From Hyaloscypha bicolor E (taxonomy: Eukaryota; Ascomycota; Leotiomycetes; Helotiales; Hyaloscyphaceae): a stretch of 64,000 nt of DNA. Position numbers and translations under genes: made by a program. The stretch spans positions 1 through 64,000 of the forward strand of contig NW_020194552.1 in NCBI RefSeq assembly GCF_002865645.1, given 5' to 3'. Positions 13,101 to 23,155 of this stretch are shown here, piece after piece. How positions within the stretch are numbered: position 1 is the stretch's first letter; every line of letters starts with the position of its first letter. The notes under the pieces are model-generated. The model ran no database searches. It saw only the letters and a program-made list of their open reading frames with translations, and was not told the origin of the DNA.

Positions 13101-15637
13101 GAAATACTTTAAGCTCTCTAGGCCTTTAGGATTATTAATCTAAATCTTATAATTATATAATTAATATAAAAATAAGATATTTAATATTTTCTTTAAGAAA
13201 ATATTTATAAAATTCTTAAACTTCTCTAATAAAACTCTTACTAGTTACTATAGCTCTATTTCTTCTAGCTATTACTTACTCGAGATAAACTCGTTCTTTT
13301 ATTATAATTCTAGTTCTTTATTAATTTCGAAAAATAATATTATAAAGAAAAGAATCTTTTTCTTTTATAGATTTATTTAGAAAGCGGCTAATAAGATACC
13401 TATAATATTAATTATAGGCCTTAACTAGATCTTATAGCTTTCCTTTAGATAATATAGTTTTAATATTTCTGTTTTTAGTTTAGGAAAAACCTTTATATTT
13501 CCTAAGGCTACTTGTATTTCTTTATAGTATTAAGCTTAATTTCTTTACTATATATGGCTTTCTGAGCCTGGCTTAGGAAAAGAATAAGGAAGTTTTCTTT
13601 TTATAAGCTAAGGTTTTCAGAACTTATTTATAGCTATAGCTTTATTTCTTCTATTTATATTTTCTTAGTACTAGTTACTTTTTCCAGTTTCCAAGTTCTT
13701 ATATATAGTAGTTAGAACCTTATTCTAATTCTTTTTTCTAGGCTAATTATTTAGCTAGATTAATTTTCTATTTTTATAATTAATTAGAATACTAGTACTT
13801 ATAAACTATTATTATCTTAAAATTATATTATATTTATCTAGTTTTATAACTAGTATAAGTATTAGGACCTTCTATTTATTAATTAAGAATATAAGCTTAA
13901 TATAATAAGTAATAGATATAGCCTATTTACTATTAAACTCTCTTATATTATAAGATAATACTAATTAAATAGACTTAATATCTAGAAATTATTTAATTAT
14001 TTTTATAAACTTGAAATTAATAAAAGTATATTTATTTATTCTAGTATTAATAAGAAAAGAAATCTTAATATCTAATTTATTATTACTAATTATATAAGGA
14101 AATATAAATGCTTTATTTCTTAATAGCTAGCTTAAATTAATTTCTATTATATTTATATAATATAGCCCTAAAAAGAAAACTTTTTTTAGGAGTTCTTATT
14201 TTCCTATTCTATATTCTTAGATAACTTACTTATAATAAGTACTACTAGTTTAGTTACTAAGACTTGCTTTATATACTTTATTTTAGGTTCTAGATAATTC
14301 TTAAATATATAACTAAATCTGTTATAATTATAGTATTTGAGATCTAAGAATTCGGGCTTTAAAATAATAGGCTTATCTATTACTAGGGTCTTAGGAATAG
14401 GCTTTATATAAAGAGCGGCTTCTGAACTTAGCTTATCTATATCTTTATTAGTTTTCTTAAATATCTAGTTTTTCTTTTTATAATAAGCTCGGATTTACTA
14501 GTTATTTATAATATAGTATTATATAAACTCTATAATATAAATAGCCGGATTATTATAATATATAGCTATAGCCTTTTAGAGCTTCTAGATAAGTTTATTA
14601 TTTAGGTTATTCTTAAGATCCTATAAATTAATATTTCTGTTTATTATATATCTTAGAAATAGGATATAGAATTCCTAAAAAATCTGGTCCTTTTTTATAA
14701 ATAGCTTCTTAAAGACTTACTAAATATTATATTCCTTATTCGGGTTACTATATAGCTTTTCTAAATAAGTATATAGTTCTCTAATAATCTTATATATATA
14801 TTAATTATCCTGGTTTAGATAAGAAGAAATTAGTATAAGAATATAACTATTTATATAGCCAGAAATATAAATAATCTTAAAGTTTTCTATCTAGTAAATA
14901 TTAAAGTTATTATAGAACTTATTCTTAATTTAAACTAACTAATTATTAAATATAATATTATTCTTAGTTATATTTTTAAAAATAAGAAAATTAGGAAATT
15001 TAACTAAGTATTTATTTTCTAGAATAGAGAAACCGGTTATTTCTATAGGTTATATAATAAGCTTTTTAATAATAGCTTTATTCTTTTATAAGACTTATTT
15101 AATTTCTCTTAGCTAATTATAATAATTCTTGCTATAGGCAAGAATATTATATATCTTTAGAATTAGTTTAATAATCTTCTTATATAAAGCCTCTGGGCTC
15201 CGGAGTAATTTTTGGAAGTTTGCCTTTAATAAGGCAAGTTCCTTTTCTTTTTAGGCTCTCTAAAAGAAAGTATCTCTTTTACTATAAGTATTAATGGGAT
15301 ATTCGGACTCCTTAGAAGACTTAATAAGAGGCTCTAGTTCATTTTCTAGTAATATACTAGTAGTATCTCGTACTATAGCTTCTTCTGACTTGCCTAGTTA
15401 TTCTAGGACTTGCTTTCTTAGAGGTCTTTATTTAGTAATAAGGTTACTAGCCTATCTGCTTATCTGACCGGTCTAGGGCTTTCTTGCCTAGTTATTCTAG
15501 GGCTTTCTTTCATTCTAATATTAGTTAACCGGTATAGGAGTAGCTATGGTATATTACGTCTATACTTATCGAAAACCGATCGGGTAGGTATTATTTAAAT
15601 CCTCTATAGGATTAAGAAGTGAGTAAGCTTTAAATTA

Positions 15638-15937
15638 TATTACGAGTATAAGATCTAGGGCCTGGAAGGCGTAATTAGACTATCTCTATTTTAATGATTC
15701 AAAGCTAAAGAGAGAAGAGGATCTCGAAGGAGCCTCGGATCTAAATAATCGCAAGCTATATACGGGCCCACGTGCTAGCTTAAGCTCGGGGTTACGTGTA
15801 ATAATCAGGTGACTACAGATGCCTTGCTCAGATGCCAGATGCCTCTCTCAGATACCAGATGCCTCTCTCAGATGCCAGATGCCTCTCTAGTTCTAGTCTA
15901 ACCCCTACTAGTACCGTATATCGTAATAACCGTAATA
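15638..15937 (-). repeat. LTR of gypsy family A, nearly un-mutated
   Basis: About 300 bp pairing with 9825-10,144 but retaining CA/TG dinucleotides and higher GC. Carries tandem copies of agatgccagatgcctctctc (about 15,815-15,890). This is the 5' LTR of a minus-strand element. Confidence 0.8.
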
Positions 15938-15951
15938 CCCCTGACCTTTGG

Positions 15952-16150
15952 CTCGCTTACTAAGCAATGCCATTGCCTAATTGGGTAGAAACTTGGCGCT
16001 AGAGCGGCGCTAGATGGTAGGCTTACCTAATTAGGCTAGTCTGTTACGTGTAACTGTCACGTGGGTACCTACTCACACTACTTATACTACTCATAAGTAG
16101 CTTGAGTAGAGTATAAGTAGGACCCACTACTCTACTCTACTCTACTCATT
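15952..16150. repeat. Dispersed non-coding repeat, intact-looking copy
   Basis: Shares with 50,183-50,440 an ordered series of blocks: 'gcttactaagc', 'cttacctaattaggcta', 'cacgtg', 'gagtagagtataagtagg' and 'cccactactctactctact'. A partial relative lies at 49,705-49,830. It sits immediately right of the gypsy A element, has near-normal base composition and no reading frame. Class unknown. Confidence 0.6.
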
Positions 16151-16344
16151 TGATACACTGTTTGCGGCAGTGCAGAAAGTGTTATGGCGTGCAGCCATGG
16201 CCAAACTCTCGGGGAGATCTTTGATTTCACTAGTGAATGCCCGGCATCGAACTCCTGTACTTATATAGTATATTATATATAATATATAAACCAACAAACA
16301 AGCTGCCACTAATAATAGTTTTAGTATAAATGCTGTACCAAATA
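16151..16344. other. Intergenic, nothing recognised
   Basis: Normal-composition DNA changing to an AT-rich run (tatatagtatattatatataatatataa, in two parts, near 16,261-16,290). No gene, tRNA or repeat could be assigned. Confidence 0.5.
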
Positions 16345-16549
16345 GTGTAACGACCCTGACAATATAACGGGTTATTGTTAATCCTTGACGGGAAAGGACA
16401 ATATAGCAGGAGGTTACTAGGACAGGAGTTTTAGTTATATAATAGATTAGGGCTATCTATATATACCCCTTCGTTTTCCTGCAACTTAGACTATTATTCC
16501 TCAGTTTAGTTTTTCTCGTAATAAGAGAACAATTCAAGTTTTTCTATTC
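16345..16549 (+). repeat. Partial LTR-like sequence
   Basis: Starts tgtaacgaccctgac, a typical 5' end of ascomycete Ty3/gypsy LTRs. A TATA-like 'ctatatataccccttcg' lies near 16,455-16,475, followed by a C/T-rich stretch such as is seen near LTR transcription starts. No matching ...ttaca end was found downstream; the 165-bp foldback begins where the LTR would continue. Called on resemblance only. Confidence 0.4.
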
Positions 16550-16714
16550 GCTATCCCTTCGTCCGCTGAGACATTGCCAGGCGCTAGCCAGGGGGCCTGG
16601 CTCAGACTGCGCAGGCGTCCTTTTGCTTATAAACTTATTAGTCATCTATTCCCTTTCGCCCTGAGCCAGGCCCCTTGCTAGCGCCTGGCAATGTCTCAGC
16701 GGACGAAGGGATAG
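16550..16714. mobile_element. 165-bp foldback / MITE-like inverted repeat
   Basis: Arms of about 55 bp are almost perfectly complementary: gctatcccttcgtccgctga... (from 16,550) against ...tcagcggacgaagggatagc (to 16,714), with only a small mismatch near the inner part. The loop is about 55 bp. GC-rich, unlike its surroundings, and not RIPed. No clear target duplication (flanks ttctattc and tataatta). It interrupts or abuts the LTR-like sequence on its left. Confidence 0.7.
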
Positions 16715-17464
16715 CTATAATTATACGAGAAACCAACTCCTATACTTACTATTAATAATAGGTGTATACTCTAGAGGAGTATAAAGTATAGTGTTTTGAT
16801 ATTTCATTATTGTCTCTCATTATTAAGGGGTATGGGTTTCGATATTAGTCCTATAGCAAAATTGCCAAACTTGCGTGGTGTCGTGCCCCCTCAATACTTA
16901 CTTCTTGTTGTTTCGCGCCAATCCTCACCTCACTTTGCGGTGTGCCAAGTAACCGCGCACGTGACACCTCGCCGCTCTACTGTGATTTCAAAGGGTAAGA
17001 AGGAGGTAAGGTTTATTCGCTGGGATGCGATCGGGTAGAAATCCTTAGCCCCGATCGCACCTTACGTGATTACACGTGCCCTAATTACATACAAAATCGT
17101 GATCAAATATCACATACTCACCCTCGCTTCACCTTAACCTCACCTAACCTCACCGGCCTCCATTGTGCGCTCTCGACCGCCTCACCTCTACTTACCCGTC
17201 TTGCCTAGGTGTGCTTATCCCTAGTCGCGCGGCTGTCGAGAGCGTCAACTCCTGACGAGAAGGATTCAGGGGAGCTAGAACGGGCTCTAGGGGGCCGCGA
17301 TAGGCCCCTTGTATTAGGATAGGCCCCCAGGCTCGCTATTCTGGTATTGAATATCTATAGAGGTGGAGTTGGGATTCTAATCTCTGCGCAACACCTTGCA
17401 AAGGCCAGGGAGCACCCGCGCTCATCGGCAATTCGACATTCCCCCTTATCGAATACCTTCAAAT
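16715..17464. promoter_or_regulatory. Upstream region of the HET gene
   Basis: About 750 bp without a convincing gene; an 80-codon frame at 16,796-17,038 has no recognisable features. Holds a short hairpin (gcgatcggg / ccccgatcgc, about 17,025-17,068) and CT-rich stretches with ccttaacctcacctaacctc (about 17,130-17,150), a composition common in fungal promoters. No defined regulatory site can be named. Confidence 0.4.
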
Positions 17465-19756
17465 ATGCAAGAGTCGAGGACAATTCTCTGTTCAAGATGC
17501 GAAGAGATTGAGCTCGCTTCATATTTTCAAAAGGAAATGCACGTTTTGCGGGTGCCCTCAGGATCCGTCGGGCCTGCTAGAGATGCAGCAATGCTATACT
17601 CCCTGACAGACCTTCGCAGAACATCCGATACTTGTGTCCTATGTGGATTGGTAATGGGGGCACTGCTCAGGTGGTGGGGCCTGGCGAATTGGTTGACTGC
17701 GGACAAGTATGTTGAGTGGGCCAACGACGCGCCGGGACTAGATAGCAATCCTCAAATCTTTCTCTACAGCTACCTTTATGCAGAAGATCAATCCCTAGGA
17801 TCCAAGGCCTCACGGCCAAATATCGATCTAAACGAGACTTTGATTAGGCAATGCTTTCGCCTGGGTATTGCGCTAAGAGGACAGTCGGACCAAAATAGAC
17901 CATACCTCGATCATGCAGGCGACATTCAGCTACTCTCGACCAGTTCCCCACTTCGTGGCTCCAAGCTGACTTTTCATGGAAGAATTGTCGATCCTATCCG
18001 AGCAAATATTCAGCTTGCTAGAAAATGGCTTGATGAATGCGAACACGGCCATGGAGACCTTTGTGAGAAGGCAGCTCACTTTGACGATGTGGCCTACACA
18101 AGTAAGGCACCCCGCAATCTCCGCGTGATCGATGTGAACTCTATGTCCCTTGTATTGCTCCCACCGGAGGCCAAGTATATTGTGTTGAGCTACTGTTGGG
18201 CTCAGTCAACTCGCTCTTTCACCACGACAAAGTTAAACATCGCAGATCTTCAAATGCGCAGCTCTCTCTCGGGCGTATGGGATTTGCTTCCGGGAACAAT
18301 ACAGGATGCTATTGACTTTGTTCGGGAAATTGGCCGAGAGTTCTTATGGGTCGATGCACTATGCATAATCCAGGACGACGACATGGACAAAGAGGAGCAG
18401 ATCTTGCAGATGGATCGGGTGTACGACAACGCACTATTGGCAATTATATCCGCCCCAGCAGCCGAAGAAGATTCGACCCGGTACGATGGCCTGCCTGGAT
18501 ATCGTCTGAGCCGCCGGTCATTTCAAAACACAGCCCGTATACATGGCCTCGAGCTTTGTACCACAATACTCAACGTAGAGCAAGTCACGATGACTAGCCC
18601 CTGGAATACACGAGCGTGGACTTTTCAAGAGGGTCTGCTCTCGAGAAGGCGACTATTCTTCACCGAATTGCAGCTCTACTTCCAATGTACGTGCGGAGTG
18701 TTCTGTGAGGATGTCGTGGGCGAAGGAAAATCCCCTTCGGCGTTTGTATACCCTGGAACTAGCCTTTGGAATATTGGTGGGCTTTATAATAACCTGACGC
18801 ACGGTCAAAAGTCTAACGGTCAGGGACTCTCCCGAAGCAAGTTTGGGAACCCTTCGGCGGCCTTCGAATACTATCGTAATGTAGTAGAACGATATACGTC
18901 TAGAGAAATGTCAAATCAGGGCGATGCGCTAGCGGCGTTAGAAGGGGTGATGTCCATCCTTAGGACCACCATGAACACCGAATTTATTCATGGACTCCCT
19001 GAAGTCTGTCTGGACGAGGCCCTTCTCTGGCACCAACGGGGACCGCACCGGCGACGAATGATACTACCGACTGGGAATCTGGGTGTTGGCTTTCCGTCCT
19101 GGTCATGGGCTGGATGGAATGTTTTGTCAAATTATCGGGCGCAGTTCACGAGGTACATTCGGCGGGAAGTCGATTGGTACCTGGTCAATAGAGATGGCAC
19201 CGGATTTAAGGTATCACTTCCTCATGGCTCGGAACCGTCGAAGCCCTTTGAACCATCTAAGCACGAAGATATTCGTCCGCAGGGCAGTCCGCCAGCAGCA
19301 TTTCTGAATACCTTGCGGCCCAGAGAAGAGATGACAACACAAGATCTAAGATCTTGCTCCCTTGCTTGCTGGACAAGCACGGCCACCTTCCAGTTCCTGG
19401 GTGACACACTCGATCTTGGCGAACGCAGCATAGACTGGCCAGACCACGAAGCTTTCATTATATCTGACCAAGAGTCGCAATCTGTAGGCACGATTTTTCT
19501 AGAAAAGACTTGGACCGACATGATTGAGCAGAATCAGCATCGGGGGCTCGAGTTCATGCTCCTATCCCGGTCTAACATGGTCGATGACATTGTTTCGGTG
19601 GATGAAGGAGTGTTTCCTATGGATGAGTGGTGTTTTGTTAATGTCATGCTGATTCAGAGGTATGCTGACGAGGCAGCGAGGCTTGGGGTGGGAGTTGTGC
19701 ATGAGCTGGCTTGGATATCTGCGGCTCCAGAGGCAGCGCTGCTGCGTTTGTGGTAG
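17465..19756 (+). CDS. HET (heterokaryon incompatibility) domain protein
   Basis: A single uninterrupted frame of 763 codons from the first ATG; the frame opens further upstream at 17,396 but only with TTG. The N-terminus has a Cys-pair region (CSRCEEIELA, then CVLCGL) as in many HET proteins. The HET domain (about residues 238-375) opens with YIVLSYCWA, continues with TTTKLNIADL and LPGTIQDAIDFV, and has the core LWVDALCIIQDDDM near residue 294; NTRAWTFQEGLLSRRRLFF near residue 384 is the conserved block after it. HET proteins act in fungal non-self recognition and trigger regulated cell death; the specific partner here is unknown. No transmembrane segment, WD40 or ankyrin repeats are seen. 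It is the only gene in a 5.4-kb island between two RIPed transposon blocks and is itself not RIPed. No intron is needed, though an upstream exon cannot be excluded. Confidence 0.9.
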   Translation: MQESRTILCSRCEEIELASYFQKEMHVLRVPSGSVGPARDAAMLYSLTDLRRTSDTCVLCGLVMGALLRWWGLANWLTADKYVEWANDAPGLDSNPQIFLYSYLYAEDQSLGSKASRPNIDLNETLIRQCFRLGIALRGQSDQNRPYLDHAGDIQLLSTSSPLRGSKLTFHGRIVDPIRANIQLARKWLDECEHGHGDLCEKAAHFDDVAYTSKAPRNLRVIDVNSMSLVLLPPEAKYIVLSYCWAQSTRSFTTTKLNIADLQMRSSLSGVWDLLPGTIQDAIDFVREIGREFLWVDALCIIQDDDMDKEEQILQMDRVYDNALLAIISAPAAEEDSTRYDGLPGYRLSRRSFQNTARIHGLELCTTILNVEQVTMTSPWNTRAWTFQEGLLSRRRLFFTELQLYFQCTCGVFCEDVVGEGKSPSAFVYPGTSLWNIGGLYNNLTHGQKSNGQGLSRSKFGNPSAAFEYYRNVVERYTSREMSNQGDALAALEGVMSILRTTMNTEFIHGLPEVCLDEALLWHQRGPHRRRMILPTGNLGVGFPSWSWAGWNVLSNYRAQFTRYIRREVDWYLVNRDGTGFKVSLPHGSEPSKPFEPSKHEDIRPQGSPPAAFLNTLRPREEMTTQDLRSCSLACWTSTATFQFLGDTLDLGERSIDWPDHEAFIISDQESQSVGTIFLEKTWTDMIEQNQHRGLEFMLLSRSNMVDDIVSVDEGVFPMDEWCFVNVMLIQRYADEAARLGVGVVHELAWISAAPEAALLRLW

Positions 19757-20222
19757 CTAGATGTGATGCGAGGTAGCGAAACGCGTGGCATAACATAATC
19801 CATTTTTCATAGAGGTCCTGTTCGGGATCCTTGGGCGCCTCTTTGGGCTCCCAGGAATAATCGTCAAAACTTGACAAAAATGATATGATGTGTGCCCTAA
19901 GCCAACATCAAGCCTCATTAATTAAGTGGGTACTACTCAGGTTGCTCAGCGAGGTGCCAGGACTCATGTGCGCTGTTTGAGCCGAGGGTGAGCCGAGGAT
20001 AATCAGCGCCTGAGCAGAAGCGGCCATGCCTACCAACCGAATGTGGAACAAAGATTGGAGGATTAGAGTTCAACTACTGTAGAAGACTATCGCCGGAATT
20101 ATTAGTATAGATTAACAAGAATATCACACCATGTATAAAGACAATTGTTCTGAGTATATCTTCATTGCCCATGTGACTGAAAAGCAAGGTTCATAGAGAA
20201 AACCGGAGGTGTCTTGTAAGCT
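19757..20222. other. Downstream region of the HET gene
   Basis: Non-coding in appearance. A 77-codon antisense frame (19,644-19,877) overlaps the HET 3' end and shows no domain, so it is not called. No terminator can be defined. Confidence 0.4.
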
Positions 20223-20225
20223 GAC

Positions 20226-20355
20226 GTACTCTCAGTTGCAGTACTGCAACTGAGAGTACTCGGGCTTAAAGTATAAATAAACGGTATATGTTATCCTATA
20301 GTACTCTGAGGTGCAGTCGACGTACTCTCAGTTATAGTACTACAGCTGAGAGTAC
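20226..20355. repeat. Tandem pair of 34-bp palindromes, 96-bp period
   Basis: 20,226-20,259 is a perfect palindrome built of gtactctcagttgca, gtac, tgcaactgagagtac. A second copy at 20,322-20,355 has two mismatches between arms. Both are followed by the same 'tcgggctt(a/g)aagta(t/c)aaataaac' block and a 'ctctgaggtgcagtc' block, so the unit is about 96 bp. A third, degenerate trace (ctactcgcagttgtagtac) is near 20,458-20,476. Confidence 0.8.
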
Positions 20356-20419
20356 TCGGGCTTGAAGTACAAATAAACTGTATACGTAATCTTATAGTAT
20401 ATCAAGGTATAATACTTCA

Positions 20420-21390
20420 GACGAAATCACTCTGAGGTGCAGTCTTTTAACCTGATCTACTCGCAGTTGTAGTACTCCGAATCTAAAAATAGTTTCGGCT
20501 CTATCCCCCTAAGCCATCTGACTTTTTATACGCCTAGGAGGCGTACTTCTGAGTACCCCCTCGGAAAGTCGTTTCGATGATCTATCCCTTTGTGCGGCAG
20601 CCATTGCCCACGCTAGCGACTGCATAAATTCACGAGGTCTAATTAGAGTTGGAATAACTTCAGTGGAGGAGTCGATGCTGTGAGAGAGAGTTGGCGAGGG
20701 CGATAGTGACTGCGAATATGGAGCCTATTTGAGCCCCCTCCTGTACCTGCCACACCAGGATGTGAGGGTGGTTAGCGGCTAATTTTAGCCACACCCAACC
20801 CCAACCAGAGCCGGGTTCCAATAGGCTGGATGGGAGCCAACAACAAAGTCTGGTATGGAGGCCAAAGAGGATCCTGGTTTTTGAGAATGAGTAAAAAGTT
20901 TCATTGGATTGAAAGGGTTTGCACTGCCTCCTGGCTCTGAAGAATCCTTGACTGACTTTTTCCAAACTTAGCTGGCGGCAGTCGTAGCCGAGGAGCCGAA
21001 ACAGGCCGCCTTCGATACTAGTCCATCCACCATCGCTCTCCTTCGACTCACCCAAAACTGCGAGTAAAGCAGCTCCGCTCACCTTTCTGGATAGAAACAA
21101 ATTGTCTTCATGTTAGGATTGGCGTGTGATAATCAGTTGTTATTCCTGACTGCGAAATGAGAACAACCCCTAACAAGTAAGGTTAAACCCGCAGCACTGC
21201 CACTTTCAAGCTTCCCCAAGTTTAGCGAGCTTCCATACGGTATCAAACACACCATTTGGGGACTCGTGATTCTTCGGCCAAGGGTTGAGGTCGTGGTTGC
21301 GTTGGAAGAAATTATGCGTGACGATACCTCTAAACACTGCATTACGCTCTCTATTGCTTCTTGTAAGTTCTCTTGTGCTGTGAAATAATC
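20420..21390. other. Intergenic DNA with an uncharacterised frame
   Basis: Contains a small palindrome (tacgcctaggaggcgta, near 20,530) and a 146-codon minus-strand frame (20,660-21,100) that begins with ATG but matches no family I know and has no supporting splice or domain signal. It may be chance or a relic. The region ends at the hAT target site. Confidence 0.35.
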
Positions 21391-21398
21391 TTCCAGCC

Positions 21399-21498
21399 CA
21401 GGCTTGGCGATATTCCACCCTGGAACATTCCACGGAACGTTCCGGCCTGTATTGACAGGTATTAGGTAATATCGGTAATAGAACGTTCTAATCGTTCC
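21399..21498 (+). repeat. hAT left terminal/subterminal inverted repeat
   Basis: Outer 18 bp match the right end; inner 26 bp (21,473-21,498) match exactly in inverse. The stretch between is rich in GGAAC/GTTCC motifs, the kind of subterminal repeat hAT transposases bind. Preceded by the 8-bp target duplication ttccagcc. Confidence 0.85.
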
Positions 21499-21599
21499 AA
21501 AATGGCAGGGGTAAGGCGAAAATGACAGGGGCAGGCGAATCTACTGCTAGTTTCCCTACTATAGCTCCTTTCCTTACTTTTTATCTATTTATATAATTA

Positions 21600-22900
21600 A
21601 TTTACCTTAAGTATATTCTCAAAATATCTTCTTTAATTAAACCAGACTATTTCCTTATACTATCCGAGATAGTAATATTTTCTGTGAATTATTTAAAGAG
21701 AACTTTCCTAATTTGAAAGTATTCTTATTATATATTATCTAATAAAAATAAAGCTTTATTTTATTATTTATATTATTAATTAGATTCTTTTTTATTACTA
21801 TATAATACTACTATTATAGGGAACCTCAGAAAGTATATTCTAAGGTATTATTTATTTATTATTCTTAAATCTACTAATTTCAAGAACTAGAAGAAAATTA
21901 TTTAATAAATTTAAGGGCTTTATTATTAAGCTTAAAAACTTGAAAATATAAAGAAATTTAATTAAAGAGTTCTTATAAAAGTCTTAATTACTTTCATTAT
22001 TATATGAAATCTCTTTTATAATATAATAAATTAGCTAGAATTTTATATATTTTACTAGCTTTTAAATAAAGCTTATAAAAATATACTTTTTATATTTTAC
22101 TTTATTATTTCTATTAAGATTAAAGAATTCTGGATTTAATATAAGAATATTATATAATAAGTTCTCTAATTAGTAATCTTATATATTTATATTTTTTAAA
22201 TTACTTTTTTTTTTTTTAGCTATTTATACTTATTTTATCTTATATAAGTTTAAGTATTAAAAGGTTTTTTTTGTTTTTAAACTAGTTTATAGCTATTTAA
22301 AAGAAAAGTAATTTTTAATTCTTTTTTTAGTTTTAGAAAACTATAGTATTATAAGTAATAATACTAGAATTAATAGAACTTTTTATAAAATAATTCAAGT
22401 ATACTAGAAATAAGAATTTAATATTAAATAGAATATATAATAAATATAAATTTATTATATTAGCTATATTATTAATTTTATAATATAAGTTTTCTTATTC
22501 TCTAAATTAATTAAAATAAAAAAACTTAAATTATATAAATAATAGAAATAGATTTAAGAAATTAGTAATAATAAAAGAAAGAAAATTAAGTTTAGGCTTT
22601 TAGGTTTATTTAGTAAAATATATAATATTATAGCTTATATTTATAAATTATTTACTTATATAACTAAGTAAATAGAACTTATAAAAAAAATTCTAATAAA
22701 TAATTATATAAAATAAAATATATAAATAAATATTACTAGAATTATAAAAATAATTTTATAAAGAATTTTCTATTTTATAAAAACTAGAAAAAGCTTTATA
22801 TAACTAGAGACTTTTTTACTATTTTTATATAAGCTACTTTTTTTATAAAAAGAAATACTACTTCTATTAATTATATATTCTTTATAATAAATATTTTAAT
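21600..22900 (+). pseudogene. hAT transposase relic, N-terminal/central part
   Basis: RIPed plus-strand sequence with a weak but continuous conceptual reading once stops from C-to-T changes are discounted. Near 22,800-22,900 the reading F-F-T-I-F-I-x-A-T followed by I-N-Y-I-F-F-I-I-N-I-L-I resembles the 'FFRATKATEGHxATLDxVLPxMDxL' region of fungal hAT transposases. The frame is then cut by gypsy A at 22,905/22,906 and resumes at 48,337. The N-terminal end is not defined; boundaries are approximate. Confidence 0.5.
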
Positions 22901-22905
22901 TAAAT

Positions 22906-23155
22906 TATTATAAATATAAAATCTAGGACCTAAAAGGCAAAATTAGACTATTTTTATTTTAATAATTTAAAGCTAAAAAAGAAAAGAGAATTTTAAAGAA
23001 GTCTCGGATTTAAATAATTACAAGCTATATATAAGCTTATATATTAGCTAAATAGGGTTATAATATATAACCTTAATTTATATTTCTCGATTTTAAATAC
23101 CTAGCTAGTTCTAGTCTAATTCCTATTAATAATATATATTATAATAATTATAATA
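22906..23155 (-). repeat. LTR of gypsy A copy 2 (3' LTR)
   Basis: About 250 bp, homologous to 9825-10,144 but lacking most of the internal approximately 20-bp tandem units. Preceded by target duplication taaat. Confidence 0.8.

Larger units (their letters stand above)
9825..15937 (-). mobile_element. RIP-degraded Ty3/gypsy retrotransposon, family A (copy 1)
   Basis: LTRs at 9825-10,144 and 15,638-15,937, flanked by tcctt (left) and cccct (right), equal apart from two C-to-T changes and so a 5-bp target duplication. On the minus strand, 12.4-13.0 kb reads as gypsy reverse transcriptase when RIP changes are allowed for; the catalytic YLDD box survives as AYLDNILIYS near 12,635-12,660. Frames are full of TAG/TAA. 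RIP damage is heavy on the left and fades to the right: the right LTR is close to normal composition. Confidence 0.85.

Noticed and set aside
1..15600. AT-rich block as inserted mitochondrial DNA
   Set aside because: Reads as LTR retrotransposons with LTR pairs and target duplications; CA/TG loss is a RIP sign, and no mitochondrial gene or tRNA is seen.
16160..16260. Possible tRNA or 5S rRNA gene near the motif gttcgatgcc (minus strand)
   Set aside because: The B-box-like motif has no matching A box or cloverleaf at the right distance, and no 5S match could be made.
16796..17038. 80-codon plus-strand frame upstream of the HET gene
   Set aside because: No domain, no splice signals and no coding character; more likely promoter DNA.
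17396..17464. HET protein start at 17,396
   Set aside because: This codon is TTG; the first ATG in frame is at 17,465 and precedes the conserved N-terminal Cys region.
20660..21100. 146-codon minus-strand frame as a confident gene
   Set aside because: No recognisable domain or composition; noted only as an uncharacterised frame in the intergenic region.
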